NCBI RefSeq assembly: GCF_051433165.1
Contig: NZ_JBHMFS010000017.1
Coordinates: 1-64,000, forward strand
Direction of reading: 5' to 3'
Length of the DNA stretch: 64,000 bases
DNA from: Falsiroseomonas sp051433165
GTDB lineage: Bacteria > Pseudomonadota > Alphaproteobacteria > Acetobacterales > Acetobacteraceae
A model generated the notes under the pieces. That model was given only the letters and a program-made list of their open reading frames with translations, had not been told where the DNA came from and did not search any database. Both the position numbers and the translations under genes were made by a program. Of the stretch, positions 34,121-43,225 are shown one piece after another (position 1 is the first letter of the stretch; each line of letters opens with the position of its first letter).

Positions 34121-35584
34121 ATGGCCTTCCGCTGCGACCTCATCCTCCGCGACGCCACGCTGATCGACGGCACCGGTGCGCCGCGCCGCCGCGGCGATGT
34201 CGCGGTGCGCGGCGACCGCATCGCGGCGATTGGCGACCTCTCCGGCCTGGCGGCGGACCGCGAGGTGATGGCCGAGGGCCGCGTCGTCGCCCCCGGCTTC
34301 ATCGATGCGCATTCGCATGACGACCAGGCGGTGCTCTGCGGCCCGGCCTGCATGCTGTGCAAGACCAGCCAGGGCGTGACCACGGTGGTGGTCGGCAATT
34401 GCGGCATCAGCCTGGCCCCCGTGCCGATGGCCGAGCGCCCACCTGCGCCGATGGACGGCATCTGCGCCCCCGAATGGTGGATTTTTGACAGTTTCGCAGC
34501 CTATGCCGAACGCCTGCAGGCCACACCCTCCGCCGTCAACACGCTGGCGCTGATCGGCCATATGTCACTGCGGATCGGTGCCATGGGCCGCGATACCGGG
34601 CGGCCGGCGACCGACAAGGAAGCCGAGCGGATGCGGAAGCAACTCGCCCAGGCCCTGTCCGAAGGCGCCGCCGGCTTCTCCACTGGCCTGTTCTACCCGC
34701 CCAGCAAGGCCGCGCCGACTGAGGAGGTGATCGCGGTGGCGGAAGCGCTGCGCGAACACCGGGGCCTCTACGTCACGCATATGCGCGACGAGGCGGATCA
34801 TGTGCTGGACAGCATCGAGGAGACGCTGCGAATCGGCCGCGCGGTCGGCGCGCCCATCATCATCAGCCACCACAAATGCGCGCAGCCGGAGAATCACGGT
34901 CGCTCCGCCGAGAGCCTGGCGCTGATCGCGCACCACGCGGCGGGCTACCCGGTGGCCTTCGATGTCTATCCCTACACCGCCTCCTCCACCTCCCTCGCCG
35001 CGCGCCCACCGCGGCCGGATGTGCCGGTCACGGTCACCTATTCCGTCCCGCATCCCGAAATGGCAGGCCGCGCGCTGGACGGCATCGCCGCCGAATGGGG
35101 CGTGGACCTGGCCGAGGCCGCGCGGCGCCTGGCCCCCGGCGGCGGCGTCTTCCACAACATGGCGGAGGCCGATGTGCGCCGCATCCTGGCGCATCCCCTC
35201 TCCATGGTCGGCAGCGATGGCGGGCCGTTGGCGCCGCACCCGCACCCGCGGCTATGGGGCACTTTTCCACGCGTGCTTGGCCATTACAGCCGGGAGCTGG
35301 GGCTGTTCGACCTGGAGACGGCCGTGCACAAGATGACCGGCCGCACGGCGGCGATCTTCGGCATCCCGGATCGTGGCGTGCTGCGGGAAGGCGCCTTCGC
35401 CGACCTGGTGCTGTTCGACGCCGCCACGGTGCGCGACCGCGCCAGCTTCGCAGAACCGCGCCAGGTGGCAGAGGGCATCGTCGAGACCTGGGTGAACGGC
35501 CAATCCGTCTACACCCACGCCGACGGCGCCAGCGAAACACCCGCCGGCCGCCTGCTGCGCCGGGAGGCGCCGGAGACCGTTTGA
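34121..35584 (+). CDS. N-acyl-D-amino-acid deacylase / D-aminoacylase family amidohydrolase
   Basis: A 487-residue amidohydrolase-superfamily enzyme. The metal-binding motifs are 'GFIDAHSHDDQ' (His-x-His) and the bridging cysteine in VVVGNCGIS, which is specific to the D-aminoacylase group. Later metal ligands are in VTHMRDEADH and IIISHHKCA. The final catalytic Asp is in SMVGSDGGPLAPHPH. It should release D-amino acids from N-acyl derivatives, or act on related N-carbamoyl/ureido compounds. It precedes a VOC gene by 31 bases and could be co-transcribed with it. Confidence 0.85.
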   Translation: MAFRCDLILRDATLIDGTGAPRRRGDVAVRGDRIAAIGDLSGLAADREVMAEGRVVAPGFIDAHSHDDQAVLCGPACMLCKTSQGVTTVVVGNCGISLAPVPMAERPPAPMDGICAPEWWIFDSFAAYAERLQATPSAVNTLALIGHMSLRIGAMGRDTGRPATDKEAERMRKQLAQALSEGAAGFSTGLFYPPSKAAPTEEVIAVAEALREHRGLYVTHMRDEADHVLDSIEETLRIGRAVGAPIIISHHKCAQPENHGRSAESLALIAHHAAGYPVAFDVYPYTASSTSLAARPPRPDVPVTVTYSVPHPEMAGRALDGIAAEWGVDLAEAARRLAPGGGVFHNMAEADVRRILAHPLSMVGSDGGPLAPHPHPRLWGTFPRVLGHYSRELGLFDLETAVHKMTGRTAAIFGIPDRGVLREGAFADLVLFDAATVRDRASFAEPRQVAEGIVETWVNGQSVYTHADGASETPAGRLLRREAPETV

Positions 35585-35615
35585 GACCCACCCCAAGACA
35601 CGCAAGAAAGCACCC

Positions 35616-35999
35616 ATGAACACCTATCGATTCGACCACCTCCACCTCCGCAGCCCGAACCCGGAGGCGACCGCCGCCTTCTACGTCTCGGCCTTCGGCG
35701 CCGAGATCAAGCAGCGCGTGACGCCGGGCGGAAAGCTGCGGATCATCCTCGACCTCGCCGCCGTGCCGCTATTCGTGGAGGAAGTGCCGGCCGACACCGC
35801 CGCCCCGCCGCCGCCGCCCTTCCTGGGGCTGGAGCATGTGGGCCTCGGCGTCGATGACCTGGATGCGGCGCTGGCCGACCTCAAGTCCAAGGGCGTGCCG
35901 CTGATCTCCGGCCCCACCGAGGCCCGCCCCGGCGTCCGCATCGCCTTCCTCCAGGCGCCGGATGGCGTGCGCGTGGAACTGATCGAACGCCGCGGCTGA
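35616..35999 (+). CDS. VOC-family protein
   Basis: A 127-residue single VOC domain. It starts 'YRFDHLHLRSPNPEATAAFY' (metal-ligand His) and has the central 'LEHVGLGVDDLDAALADL' and the end 'APDGVRVELIER'. This is the classic glyoxalase/methylmalonyl-CoA-epimerase-like arrangement. The H and E metal ligands appear present, so activity is plausible, but the substrate is unknown. It lies between the D-aminoacylase and an MFS transporter. Confidence 0.8.
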   Translation: MNTYRFDHLHLRSPNPEATAAFYVSAFGAEIKQRVTPGGKLRIILDLAAVPLFVEEVPADTAAPPPPPFLGLEHVGLGVDDLDAALADLKSKGVPLISGPTEARPGVRIAFLQAPDGVRVELIERRG

Positions 36000-36012
36000 T
36001 CCTGCCGGGCCG

Positions 36013-37158
36013 ATGACGCCCTGGGCGCCGGTTGCCGCCATGCTGGCCGGCGGCGTGCTGGGCGCGGCGCAGATCGGCAAGGTGCCGGCGGCGATGACCA
36101 CCATCGGCGCCGAATTCGGCCTGGGCCTGGCCGGCGCGGCGCTGCTGGTTTCGCTGTTCGCGCTGATGGCGGCGCTGGGCGGCCTGGGCATCGGCCTGGC
36201 CGTGGCACGGATCGGGCCGCGCCGGGCGCTGCTGTCCGGATTGGCGCTGGGCGCCGTGGCGGCGGTGGCGGCGGCGCTGGCACCCAACGCGCCGTTGCTG
36301 CTGCTGGCGCGGGTGGCGGAAGGCGCCGGCTTCCTGCTGCTGGTGGTCGCCGCCCCCGGGCTGATTTCCGCCAGCGTCGCCGCGCGTGACCGCGGCCTCG
36401 CCATGGGGCTGTGGGGCACCTACATGCCGGCAGGCATCGCGCTCGGCCTGGTCAGCGCGCCGCTGGTGGAGGCGCAGGGCTGGCGCTTCGCCTGGATGGT
36501 GCTGGCGCTGGCCCTCGGCCTTGCCGCGCTGGTGTGCTGGCGCCTGGTGCCACGCGACGCGGTGGTGGAGGCGCCGCCCGCCGCCCCCATCCCGGCGCAA
36601 CTGCGCGCGCTGGTCGCCGCACGCCGGCCGCTGCAAATCGCGAGCGCCTTCGCCACCTACAACACGTTGTATTTCGGTATCGCCGCCTTCCTGCCGGCCC
36701 GCCTCGAATCGCTCGGCGCCGGCACTGGCGGGGCCGGGGCCGCGGCTGCCCTGGCGGCACTGGCCAATGCCGCCGGTAACCTCGTGGCCGGTCTGCTGAT
36801 GCGCCGCGGCGTGGCGGCGGAGCGGCTGGTGGTGGTGGGTGCGCTCGGCATGGCGGTGATGGGAAGCGGCGTCTATCTGGTGCCGGACCCGACCGCGGTG
36901 GTGGTGCTGGCGGTGCTGGCCTGCGGCATCGGCGGGCTGCTGCCGGCGGCCTGTTTCGCCCTGCTGCCGCGTGCCGTGCCGGACCCGGCGCTGGTGGCAC
37001 CCGCGGTCGGGCTGGTGATCCAGGGCAATAACCTGGCGCAGCTTCTGGCACCGCCACTGATCGGCGCATTGGCGACGCAATCCTGGGCGCTGGCCGCGTT
37101 GCCGCTGCTTGTGGCGGGGCTGCTCGCGACATTGGCAGGTCGGTCCCTCGCACGCTGA
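36013..37158 (+). CDS. MFS transporter
   Basis: A 381-residue integral membrane protein with about 12 hydrophobic segments, somewhat short for the major facilitator superfamily but complete. The loop 2/3 region reads 'LAVARIGPRRALLSGLALG' (motif A variant). A second-half equivalent appears at 'GLLMRRGVAAERLVVVGALG'. The CynX/NimT-like subgroup is likely. The direction and substrate of transport are not evident. It starts 13 bases after the VOC gene. Confidence 0.8.
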   Translation: MTPWAPVAAMLAGGVLGAAQIGKVPAAMTTIGAEFGLGLAGAALLVSLFALMAALGGLGIGLAVARIGPRRALLSGLALGAVAAVAAALAPNAPLLLLARVAEGAGFLLLVVAAPGLISASVAARDRGLAMGLWGTYMPAGIALGLVSAPLVEAQGWRFAWMVLALALGLAALVCWRLVPRDAVVEAPPAAPIPAQLRALVAARRPLQIASAFATYNTLYFGIAAFLPARLESLGAGTGGAGAAAALAALANAAGNLVAGLLMRRGVAAERLVVVGALGMAVMGSGVYLVPDPTAVVVLAVLACGIGGLLPAACFALLPRAVPDPALVAPAVGLVIQGNNLAQLLAPPLIGALATQSWALAALPLLVAGLLATLAGRSLAR

Positions 37159-37278
37159 ATTCGCACCCGAAGCGGTCTTGTCGTCCTGCGCTCCGGCGGC
37201 CAAGCTGCATCCCACGCGGCCCGCAAGCGCCGCACCCAGGGATTGCTGCACGCCAACCGATTCGAAGGGAGCGTATAC

Positions 37279-38097
37279 ATGCCAAGCCATCTCGACCGCC
37301 GCCACCTGCTCGGCCTCGCCGCGACGCTGCCGTTGCTGGGGGCCTCCGCCCAGGCGCGGCCGCTGGACCAGGTGCTGTCCACCCGCCGCCTGCGCGCCGG
37401 CATCAACCCCACCTTGCCGCCGATGGGCCTGTTCAACGAGCGCAACCAGATCGATGGCTTCGACGCCGATATCGCGCGCGAGATCGCCCGGCGAATGAAT
37501 GTCGAGCTGGAGATCGTGCAGGTCGGCAGCCCGGACCGCATTCCCTTCCTGCAGGCGGACCGCATCGACATCGTGCTAGGCTCCATCACCCGCACGGTGG
37601 AGCGCGCGCTGGTCATCGACTACACCGTGCCGTTGCACACCCAATCCATGGTGGTGCTGACCAAGGCGAGCGGCACGGCGGTGCCGATCAACACCCCGGC
37701 GGACCTCAACAACCGCGCCGTGCGGCTGGTACAGGTGCGCGGCACGGTGGGCGTGCCCTGGATTGCCGCCAACGCGGCGCAGGCGCAGGTGACGCTGCTC
37801 GACAACTACCCGGATTGTTTCCGCGCCCTGGCCCAGGGCCGCGCGGATGCGATGGTGGATGTGGCGGAATCCGTGGTCATCCCGATGCGGAACTTCCCCG
37901 TGCAGTGGAAGATCCTGGACGAGGTGCTGGCCAGCTTCTGGGTCGGCATCGGCGTGCAGAAGGGCAACACCACGCTGAAGGACGTTCTGAACGTCATCCT
38001 CTTCGAGATGCATCGCAGCGGCTTCGTCAACACGACGTGGCAGAAGTATTTCGGCGTGCCGATGACGACGCCGATTCCCTTCAACCCGATGTTCTGA
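37279..38097 (+). CDS. polar amino-acid ABC transporter substrate-binding protein (copy 1)
   Basis: A 272-residue family-3 binding protein with an N-terminal signal (RRHLLGLAATLPLLGASAQA). The ligand-binding start is 'LRAGINPTLPPMGLFNERNQ'. It is clearly paralogous to the protein at 44035-44859, which shares N-P-T-L-P-P and R-N-Q-I-D-G-F segments, G-S-P-D-R-I-P, and V-I-D-Y-T-V-P. Two permeases follow, but no ATPase gene does. The likely ligand is an amino acid or amino-acid derivative oxidised by the enzymes encoded downstream. Confidence 0.87.
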   Translation: MPSHLDRRHLLGLAATLPLLGASAQARPLDQVLSTRRLRAGINPTLPPMGLFNERNQIDGFDADIAREIARRMNVELEIVQVGSPDRIPFLQADRIDIVLGSITRTVERALVIDYTVPLHTQSMVVLTKASGTAVPINTPADLNNRAVRLVQVRGTVGVPWIAANAAQAQVTLLDNYPDCFRALAQGRADAMVDVAESVVIPMRNFPVQWKILDEVLASFWVGIGVQKGNTTLKDVLNVILFEMHRSGFVNTTWQKYFGVPMTTPIPFNPMF

Positions 38098-38107
38098 AGC
38101 GTCCCGC

Positions 38108-38776
38108 GTGCAGCTTCAATACGGGCAGGTCTGGCAATACCTGCCCGATTTTCTGGTGGGTGCGGCGACCGCGCTGTGGATCGCCGGCGTGGCGTTTGCC
38201 GGCGGCCTGCTGATCGGCCTGGCCGGCGCTGCGGCGCTGACCTACGCCGCATGGCCGCTGCGCGCGCTGGTCATCGCCTATGTGCGCTTCTTCACCTACA
38301 CGCCGCAGCTTGTGCAGATCTTCTTCCTGTTCTTCGCACTGCCGGAAATCGGCATCATGCTGTCGCCTGTCGTCGCCGTGCTGATCGGCATGACGCTGAA
38401 TGCCGGCGCCTACCTGACCGAGATCGAGCGCGCCGGCTTCACCAGCGTGCCGCGCGCGGAGCTGGAGGCAGCGGAGACGCTCGGCTTCGGCCGCGTGCAG
38501 ACCGTGTGGTACGTGATCGCGCCACATGTGATCCGCGCGCTGTATCCGGCGCTGTCCAGCCACTACATCATCATGACGCTCGGCACCTCCATGGCCGCGA
38601 TCTTCGGGGTGGAGGAGTTGACTGGCCGGGCGATGAACGCGAACGCCATCTCCTTCCGCTCCGTCGAGATATTCTCCATCGTCGCGGTGATCTACATCGC
38701 GCTGACGGTGGTGGCCTCCGCGCTGCTGTGGCTGGTCGGGCGCTGGCTGTTCCGGGTGAAGGCCAAGGTGTTCTGA
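38108..38776 (+). CDS. polar amino-acid ABC transporter permease (copy 1, HisM/GlnP-like)
   Basis: A 222-residue permease with five or so membrane helices and the EAA-type loop 'AAETLGFGRVQTVWYVIAPH'. It starts with GTG at 38108, ten bases after the binding protein. It ends FRVKAKVF, almost identical to the ending FRVNAKVF of the permease at 44863-45537, and the two align over their whole length. Confidence 0.88.
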   Translation: MQLQYGQVWQYLPDFLVGAATALWIAGVAFAGGLLIGLAGAAALTYAAWPLRALVIAYVRFFTYTPQLVQIFFLFFALPEIGIMLSPVVAVLIGMTLNAGAYLTEIERAGFTSVPRAELEAAETLGFGRVQTVWYVIAPHVIRALYPALSSHYIIMTLGTSMAAIFGVEELTGRAMNANAISFRSVEIFSIVAVIYIALTVVASALLWLVGRWLFRVKAKVF

Positions 38777-38777
38777 G

Positions 38778-39482
38778 ATGAATGCCTGGGACATGCTTTT
38801 GGCGGAGGCGCCGCGCTTCTACACCTGGTGGAACCTGCGTTTCCTGGCGATCGCGGTGGGCAACACGCTGATTGCCGCCGTCGCCGGATGCAGCATCGGC
38901 TACGCCATCGGCTTCCTGCTGGCGGTGTTGCGACTGCCGCAGATCAATCCCGTCGCGCCGCTGCGCGCCCTCTGCATCCTTTGGGTCGAAATCTTCCGAC
39001 GCATCCCGTTCCTCGTGCTGCTGCTGCTGGTGTTCTTCCTGTCGCAATTCGCGCGGCTGGAGGCGCCGCTTTGGTCCATCGCCGTCACCGCCGTGGCGCT
39101 GCGCATGTCCGCGCTGGCGGCTGAGAACGTGCGCGCGGGGTTCGAGACGGTGCGGCGCACCCAGTGGGAAGCCGCGCTGACCATGAATCTGCCGGGCCTG
39201 ACCACCTTGCGCCGCGTGGTGCTGCCGCAGAGTTGGCGCGTGATCCTGCCGCCTTCGATCGTGCATGTGCTGTCGATGGTGAAGGAGACCTCGCTGGTCA
39301 GCCAGATCGGCTTCATCGAGATCACCTTCGCGGCGAAGATGCTGACCCAGCGCGGCTTCTCCGCGTTGATCACCTATGGCACCGCGCTGGTGCTGTACTT
39401 CATCATCAGTTGGGCGCTGGCCAATCTCGGCCGCTGGGCAGAACGGCGGCTGACGGTGCGGCCTACAAACCTGACGCCCTGA
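38778..39482 (+). CDS. polar amino-acid ABC transporter permease (copy 1, second subunit)
   Basis: A 234-residue permease of the HisQ/GltK class. It starts one base after its partner, and its 'EAALTMNLPGLTTLRRVVLPQ' loop docks the ATPase. It is paralogous to the gene at 45541-46221; both begin with an E-A-P-R-F segment followed by N-L-R/L-F. Its 3' end overlaps the convergent DapA-like gene by 20 bases. No ATPase is encoded here; the ATPase at 43226-44020 could serve both systems. Confidence 0.88.
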   Translation: MNAWDMLLAEAPRFYTWWNLRFLAIAVGNTLIAAVAGCSIGYAIGFLLAVLRLPQINPVAPLRALCILWVEIFRRIPFLVLLLLVFFLSQFARLEAPLWSIAVTAVALRMSALAAENVRAGFETVRRTQWEAALTMNLPGLTTLRRVVLPQSWRVILPPSIVHVLSMVKETSLVSQIGFIEITFAAKMLTQRGFSALITYGTALVLYFIISWALANLGRWAERRLTVRPTNLTP

Positions 39483-40386
39483 GCGCCGCGCGCAGCATCG
39501 CCGCCTCCGCCACATCCACCGGCGGCTGCGGCAGGCGCAGCGTGGCATCGGGGATGACGCCCATCTCGCGGAGACAGAATTTCAGCCGTGCGGTGGCACG
39601 TCCGGCGGGCGGGGCGCCGTAGATCGCCTCCGCCAGCGGCTCCAGCTTCTCGTGCAGTGCGCGGGCGGCAGGCAGGTCGTTGGCGCGCACCGCGGCGTCC
39701 AGCGCCACGATCTCATCCGGCAGGATATCCGCCAGCGAAACCAGGCTGCCATCCGAGCCATGCACATAGCAGGCGAACAGATGCTCATCGCCGGAGGCGC
39801 AGACGGCGACATCCGGCCGTTTGGCGCGGACACGGCGGCGGACATCGTCGTAGCTGTCCACCTCCCAGCCGCCTTCCTTGATGCCGACCACCTCCGGAAT
39901 ATCCAGCAGGGCGTCCAGCGTTTCGGCCGTGAAGCCCATGCGGCCGGCGGCGTGGTGCGCCTGGAACAGGAACATCGGCATCCCCGGCACGGCATCCGCC
40001 ACCGCGCGATGGTGCAGCACGGACATCGCCGTGGTGTGGGCGAGCGCGAAACTGTTCGGCAGGAACACCATCACCGCATCGGCGCCGGCCGCCTTCGCGT
40101 CCCGCGCCTCCGCCGCCGTCTCCAGGCTGCTTTCGGCATTGACGCCCGCCACCACGAGGCGGGAGGCACCGACGGTCGCGACCGAGACCTCCACCGCGCG
40201 CTTCTTCTCCGCCCGCGTCATCACATAGTTCTCGCCGGCATGGCCGTTGATCAGCACGCCCGCCATGCCGTCCCGCAGCACGCAATGCGCGGTGTGATGG
40301 GCGTAGCTCTCCCAATTCACGCTGAAATCGCCGCGCATCGGCAGCACGGTGGAGGGATAGATGCCGTGGAATGTCTGGGGCTTCAC
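39463..40386 (-). CDS. DapA/N-acetylneuraminate lyase-family protein
   Basis: A 307-residue (beta/alpha)8 barrel of the DHDPS/NAL family. The Schiff-base lysine is Lys170 in GIKEGG. The usual catalytic tyrosine motif is replaced by 'FLPNSFALAH', so it is not a true dihydrodipicolinate synthase. It starts with GTG in a GTGA overlap with the preceding FAD subunit. Family members linked to FAD/2Fe-2S dehydrogenases include the pyrroline-4-hydroxy-2-carboxylate deaminase of hydroxyproline degradation. That assignment is plausible here but unproven. Confidence 0.82.
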   Translation of the reverse strand: MKPQTFHGIYPSTVLPMRGDFSVNWESYAHHTAHCVLRDGMAGVLINGHAGENYVMTRAEKKRAVEVSVATVGASRLVVAGVNAESSLETAAEARDAKAAGADAVMVFLPNSFALAHTTAMSVLHHRAVADAVPGMPMFLFQAHHAAGRMGFTAETLDALLDIPEVVGIKEGGWEVDSYDDVRRRVRAKRPDVAVCASGDEHLFACYVHGSDGSLVSLADILPDEIVALDAAVRANDLPAARALHEKLEPLAEAIYGAPPAGRATARLKFCLREMGVIPDATLRLPQPPVDVAEAAMLRAALRASGL

Positions 40387-41483
40387 GCCGCATTCTCCTG
40401 CGCCAGCAAACGGTCGATGGGAAACAGCGGCAGTTCCGGCGCCTGGCCGCAGATGGCCTGCGCCAGCAGCTTCCCGAGATAGGGGCCGCTGGTATAGCCG
40501 GAATGCACGCTGCCGATGATCCAGGCATCGTCGATGCCGGGGATGGGGCCGATGGCGGGCAGTGCATCCGCCGTCTCCGCCTCCAGCCCCAGCCAGGCGC
40601 GCACCACCCGCGCGTCCCGCAGTGCCGGTACCGTATGTGCGGCGAGCCGCACATTGCCGAGGAAGCTCTCCGGCTTCACAGCAAGCCCGCCGCGCGCGCG
40701 ATCGCCGATGCCCTGCCAGCCGCCGCCGATCAGCACGGATCCATTCGCATACTGCTTCAGCGACAACAGGCCCGATGCCACGCCGAGCACCGTCCGCATC
40801 ACCGGAGCCATGCGTTCCGTCACCACAAGCTGGTTGATCAGCACCTTGATCGGCAGTGTCACGTCAAGCCAGGCCGCCATGTCCTGCAGCCACACGCCGC
40901 CAGCCAGCACGATGCGCTTCGCCTGCACGGTGCCCGTCGCCGTGTCCAATACGAAGCCCGGCTCGATGCCGCGCACCGCGCAATTCTCCCGAAGTTCCAC
41001 GCTCGCATTGAGCAAGGCCGGCCGGAAGGCGCGGCCGGTGAGATAGGCGCTGGTGAATCCGTCGATCGGGCAATGCCCGGCCGCGATGACCCGGTCCGAC
41101 AGCCCCGGTTCAATCTCCCGCGCACGCGCCGCGGAAACCAGTTCGATCGGAGCGCCCGCCTGCCGCCGAAAATGCGCCCGCTCCTCCAGCATTGCCGCCT
41201 CATGCTCCGTGAAGGCGACGGAAAGGCCCGGGCAGGCGGTGGCGAGCACATGGCCGCCATCGCACCATTCCGGCATGCGCAGCCACATATCATGCGCCCG
41301 CAGCGCATAGGGGATCAGCGCCGCGCGGGTCATCTGCATGGTCAGCGTGCCGGCATTGACGCCGGACGCCTCGCGGCAGATGGCGCCACGATCCAGCAGC
41401 ACCACCTTCATCCCGGCGCGCGCCAGGAACAGTGCCGTGGAGCAGCCCATCACGCCCGCGCCGATCACCGCGACATCGAACAT
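40383..41483 (-). CDS. FAD-dependent amino-acid dehydrogenase, DAO-type subunit
   Basis: A 366-residue D-amino-acid-oxidase-fold flavoprotein. The FAD motif is VAVIGAGVMGCSTALFLARAG at the N-terminus, and the closing motif is 'SGYTSGPYLGKLLAQAI'. It resembles the catalytic beta subunit of hydrogen cyanide synthase (HcnC), opine oxidase (OoxB) and D-hydroxyproline dehydrogenase. Both neighbours encode the other subunits expected for such a complex, with ATGA overlaps, so a membrane-linked amine dehydrogenase is likely. The substrate is an N-alkyl or cyclic amino acid by inference. Confidence 0.87.
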   Translation of the reverse strand: MFDVAVIGAGVMGCSTALFLARAGMKVVLLDRGAICREASGVNAGTLTMQMTRAALIPYALRAHDMWLRMPEWCDGGHVLATACPGLSVAFTEHEAAMLEERAHFRRQAGAPIELVSAARAREIEPGLSDRVIAAGHCPIDGFTSAYLTGRAFRPALLNASVELRENCAVRGIEPGFVLDTATGTVQAKRIVLAGGVWLQDMAAWLDVTLPIKVLINQLVVTERMAPVMRTVLGVASGLLSLKQYANGSVLIGGGWQGIGDRARGGLAVKPESFLGNVRLAAHTVPALRDARVVRAWLGLEAETADALPAIGPIPGIDDAWIIGSVHSGYTSGPYLGKLLAQAICGQAPELPLFPIDRLLAQENAA

Positions 41484-42892
41484 CAGATCGGCGCCGCGTT
41501 CGGCACGGGAATATCGGCATAGTCGAAATCGCCGAGCAGCGCGTCCATCGCCACCGGCCGCAGCGGCAGACGGCCCGTGGCAAAGCCGGCGCGCTCACGG
41601 CCACCGCAATGCATCGCCACCAGCTCCGCCGCCGTCTCACCGCAGAGCCGCCCCTGGCAGGGGCCCATGCCGCAGCGCGTAAACTGCTTCATCTGGTTCA
41701 TGTCGGCCGCGCCATCGGTGCAGGCGGCGTCGATCTGCGCGCGCGTCACGCCTTCGCAGCGACACACCACGGTCTCGGCCGGGATTGCGCGGACCAACGC
41801 CGGTCGTAGCGCCATCATCCGCGCCATCGCGCCGCCGGCCCGCGCGGCGCGCGCGAAATCCCGCGCGGGGGCGGCGCGGGCCACGTCGTGGTCCGGCAGC
41901 ATTCCAAGGTCGTGCAGAGCCGCCAGCGCTGCCAGGCGGCCTGAGGCCGGTGCGGCCGCGGCGCCGCGCACGCCCGCGCCATCACCGGCCGCGTAGAGGC
42001 GCTGCACGGAACAACGCTGGTCCGCATCCAGCACCGGCACCCAGCCGCCGGCCTCCGCCGCGTAGCGATGCGCGGCGCGGAAGGCCCGCGTGGCTTCCGT
42101 CGCCGGCACCAGGCCGTGCCCGATGCACAGCGCGTCGCAGTCAATCCAGTGGTCACCGACCAGCACGCGTTCCAGCACATCCCCCCCCGCCGCCGCGGCA
42201 ACCCGCGCGCCGGACAGCACGCGCACGCCGCGCGCCAGCATCTGCGCCCGCCACACCAGGCCGCGCGCGAGCAGGTCTGGCCGCACCGCTAGGGCGGGCA
42301 GCGCGCGCGCCCATTCGCGGCTAGCGGCCAGATCCACCACCGCCGCCACCTCCGCCCCCGCCTTCAGCAGCTTCGCCGCCACGGCGTAGAGCAGCGGCCC
42401 GGCACCAGCCACCGCCACGCGCCGGCCCGGCAGCACGCCATGCGCCTTTAGCAGAATGGTCGCCGCTGCCAGGCCGAGCACGCCGGGCAGCGTCCAGCCC
42501 GGAAAGGCGATAATGCGTTCATGCGTGCCGGCACACAGCACCAGCGCACGCGCCTCCACGGCGAAGCTCTGCCCATCCGGTGCCAGCGCGTCGAGGCGGA
42601 ACGGTGCGGCCTCCGCACCCATGGGCACCAGCGGCCCGCCGCCGATACCCCAGACGCGGCATCCGGTTCGCACCTCCGCGCCGGATTGCCGCAGGGCGGC
42701 GCGCAGCGCGTCACCGGCGCGGCTATCCGCATCGGGCGGCACGACGAAGCCCGCGGGCGGTGCGCGATACACCTGGCCGCCAGGCGCCGCGCTTTCCTCC
42801 AGCAGCACCACGCGCGCGCCCCGCTGCGCCGCTTCCGTCGCCGCGGCCATGCCGGCTGGCCCACCACCCAGCACCGCGATGTCGTGAATCAT
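41483..42892 (-). CDS. FAD/NAD(P) subunit with BFD-like [2Fe-2S] domain, opine-oxidase alpha type
   Basis: A 469-residue flavoprotein. The first nucleotide fold is VLGGGPAGMAAATEAAQRG and the second VAGAGPLLYAVAAKLLKAG. Cysteines of a bacterioferritin-associated-ferredoxin-like [2Fe-2S] centre lie in the C-terminal region (VCRCEGVT and TRCGMGPCQGRLCG). This is the HcnB/OoxA/LhpE architecture. It transfers electrons from the DAO-type subunit through FAD, FMN and iron-sulfur centres. The start at MIHDIAV (42892) overlaps the upstream ferredoxin subunit stop. Confidence 0.88.
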   Translation of the reverse strand: MIHDIAVLGGGPAGMAAATEAAQRGARVVLLEESAAPGGQVYRAPPAGFVVPPDADSRAGDALRAALRQSGAEVRTGCRVWGIGGGPLVPMGAEAAPFRLDALAPDGQSFAVEARALVLCAGTHERIIAFPGWTLPGVLGLAAATILLKAHGVLPGRRVAVAGAGPLLYAVAAKLLKAGAEVAAVVDLAASREWARALPALAVRPDLLARGLVWRAQMLARGVRVLSGARVAAAAGGDVLERVLVGDHWIDCDALCIGHGLVPATEATRAFRAAHRYAAEAGGWVPVLDADQRCSVQRLYAAGDGAGVRGAAAAPASGRLAALAALHDLGMLPDHDVARAAPARDFARAARAGGAMARMMALRPALVRAIPAETVVCRCEGVTRAQIDAACTDGAADMNQMKQFTRCGMGPCQGRLCGETAAELVAMHCGGRERAGFATGRLPLRPVAMDALLGDFDYADIPVPNAAPI

Positions 42893-43176
42893 GCCGCCGT
42901 CACCACCATGCCGGCGTAGATGGGTGTGAGGCAGGCCTGCGCCAGCCTGCCATCCACGCGCAGCAGGCATTGCTGGCACACACCCATCATGCACAGCGCC
43001 GCGCGTGGCCGCGCCGAATCCTGTCCTTCGCCCAGCCGTCGTATACCGGCGGCGATCAGTGCAGCGGCGAGGTTTTCGCCCTCGGGCGCGGTCAGTGACC
43101 GGCCTTCGAAGCTGAAGGCGACGTCAGCGGGGCGCGAAATACCCGCGATTCGGATGGGGTGTGCCACATCTTTCAT
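42889..43176 (-). CDS. (2Fe-2S)-binding small subunit, HcnA/LhpF-like
   Basis: A 95-residue plant-type ferredoxin domain. The ligands are visible as C-x4-C-x2-C-x11-C (CMMGVCQQC and the later AQACL). 'APEGENLAAALIAAGI' precedes them. It is the small subunit of the three-part amine dehydrogenase encoded downstream. ATG 43176 is chosen; an upstream ATG at 43227 would add 17 residues without family similarity. It is divergent from the ABC ATPase gene, leaving about 50 bases for both promoters. Confidence 0.85.
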   Translation of the reverse strand: MKDVAHPIRIAGISRPADVAFSFEGRSLTAPEGENLAAALIAAGIRRLGEGQDSARPRAALCMMGVCQQCLLRVDGRLAQACLTPIYAGMVVTAA

Positions 43177-43225
43177 CCTATCTTGCTTCGCGATCACGTC
43201 CATGTCCGCAAAGCCGCTTGACGAC

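Noticed and set aside
39463..40386. True dihydrodipicolinate synthase (lysine biosynthesis)
   Set aside because: The Schiff-base Lys is present but the catalytic Tyr motif is replaced, and the gene is coupled to an amine dehydrogenase.
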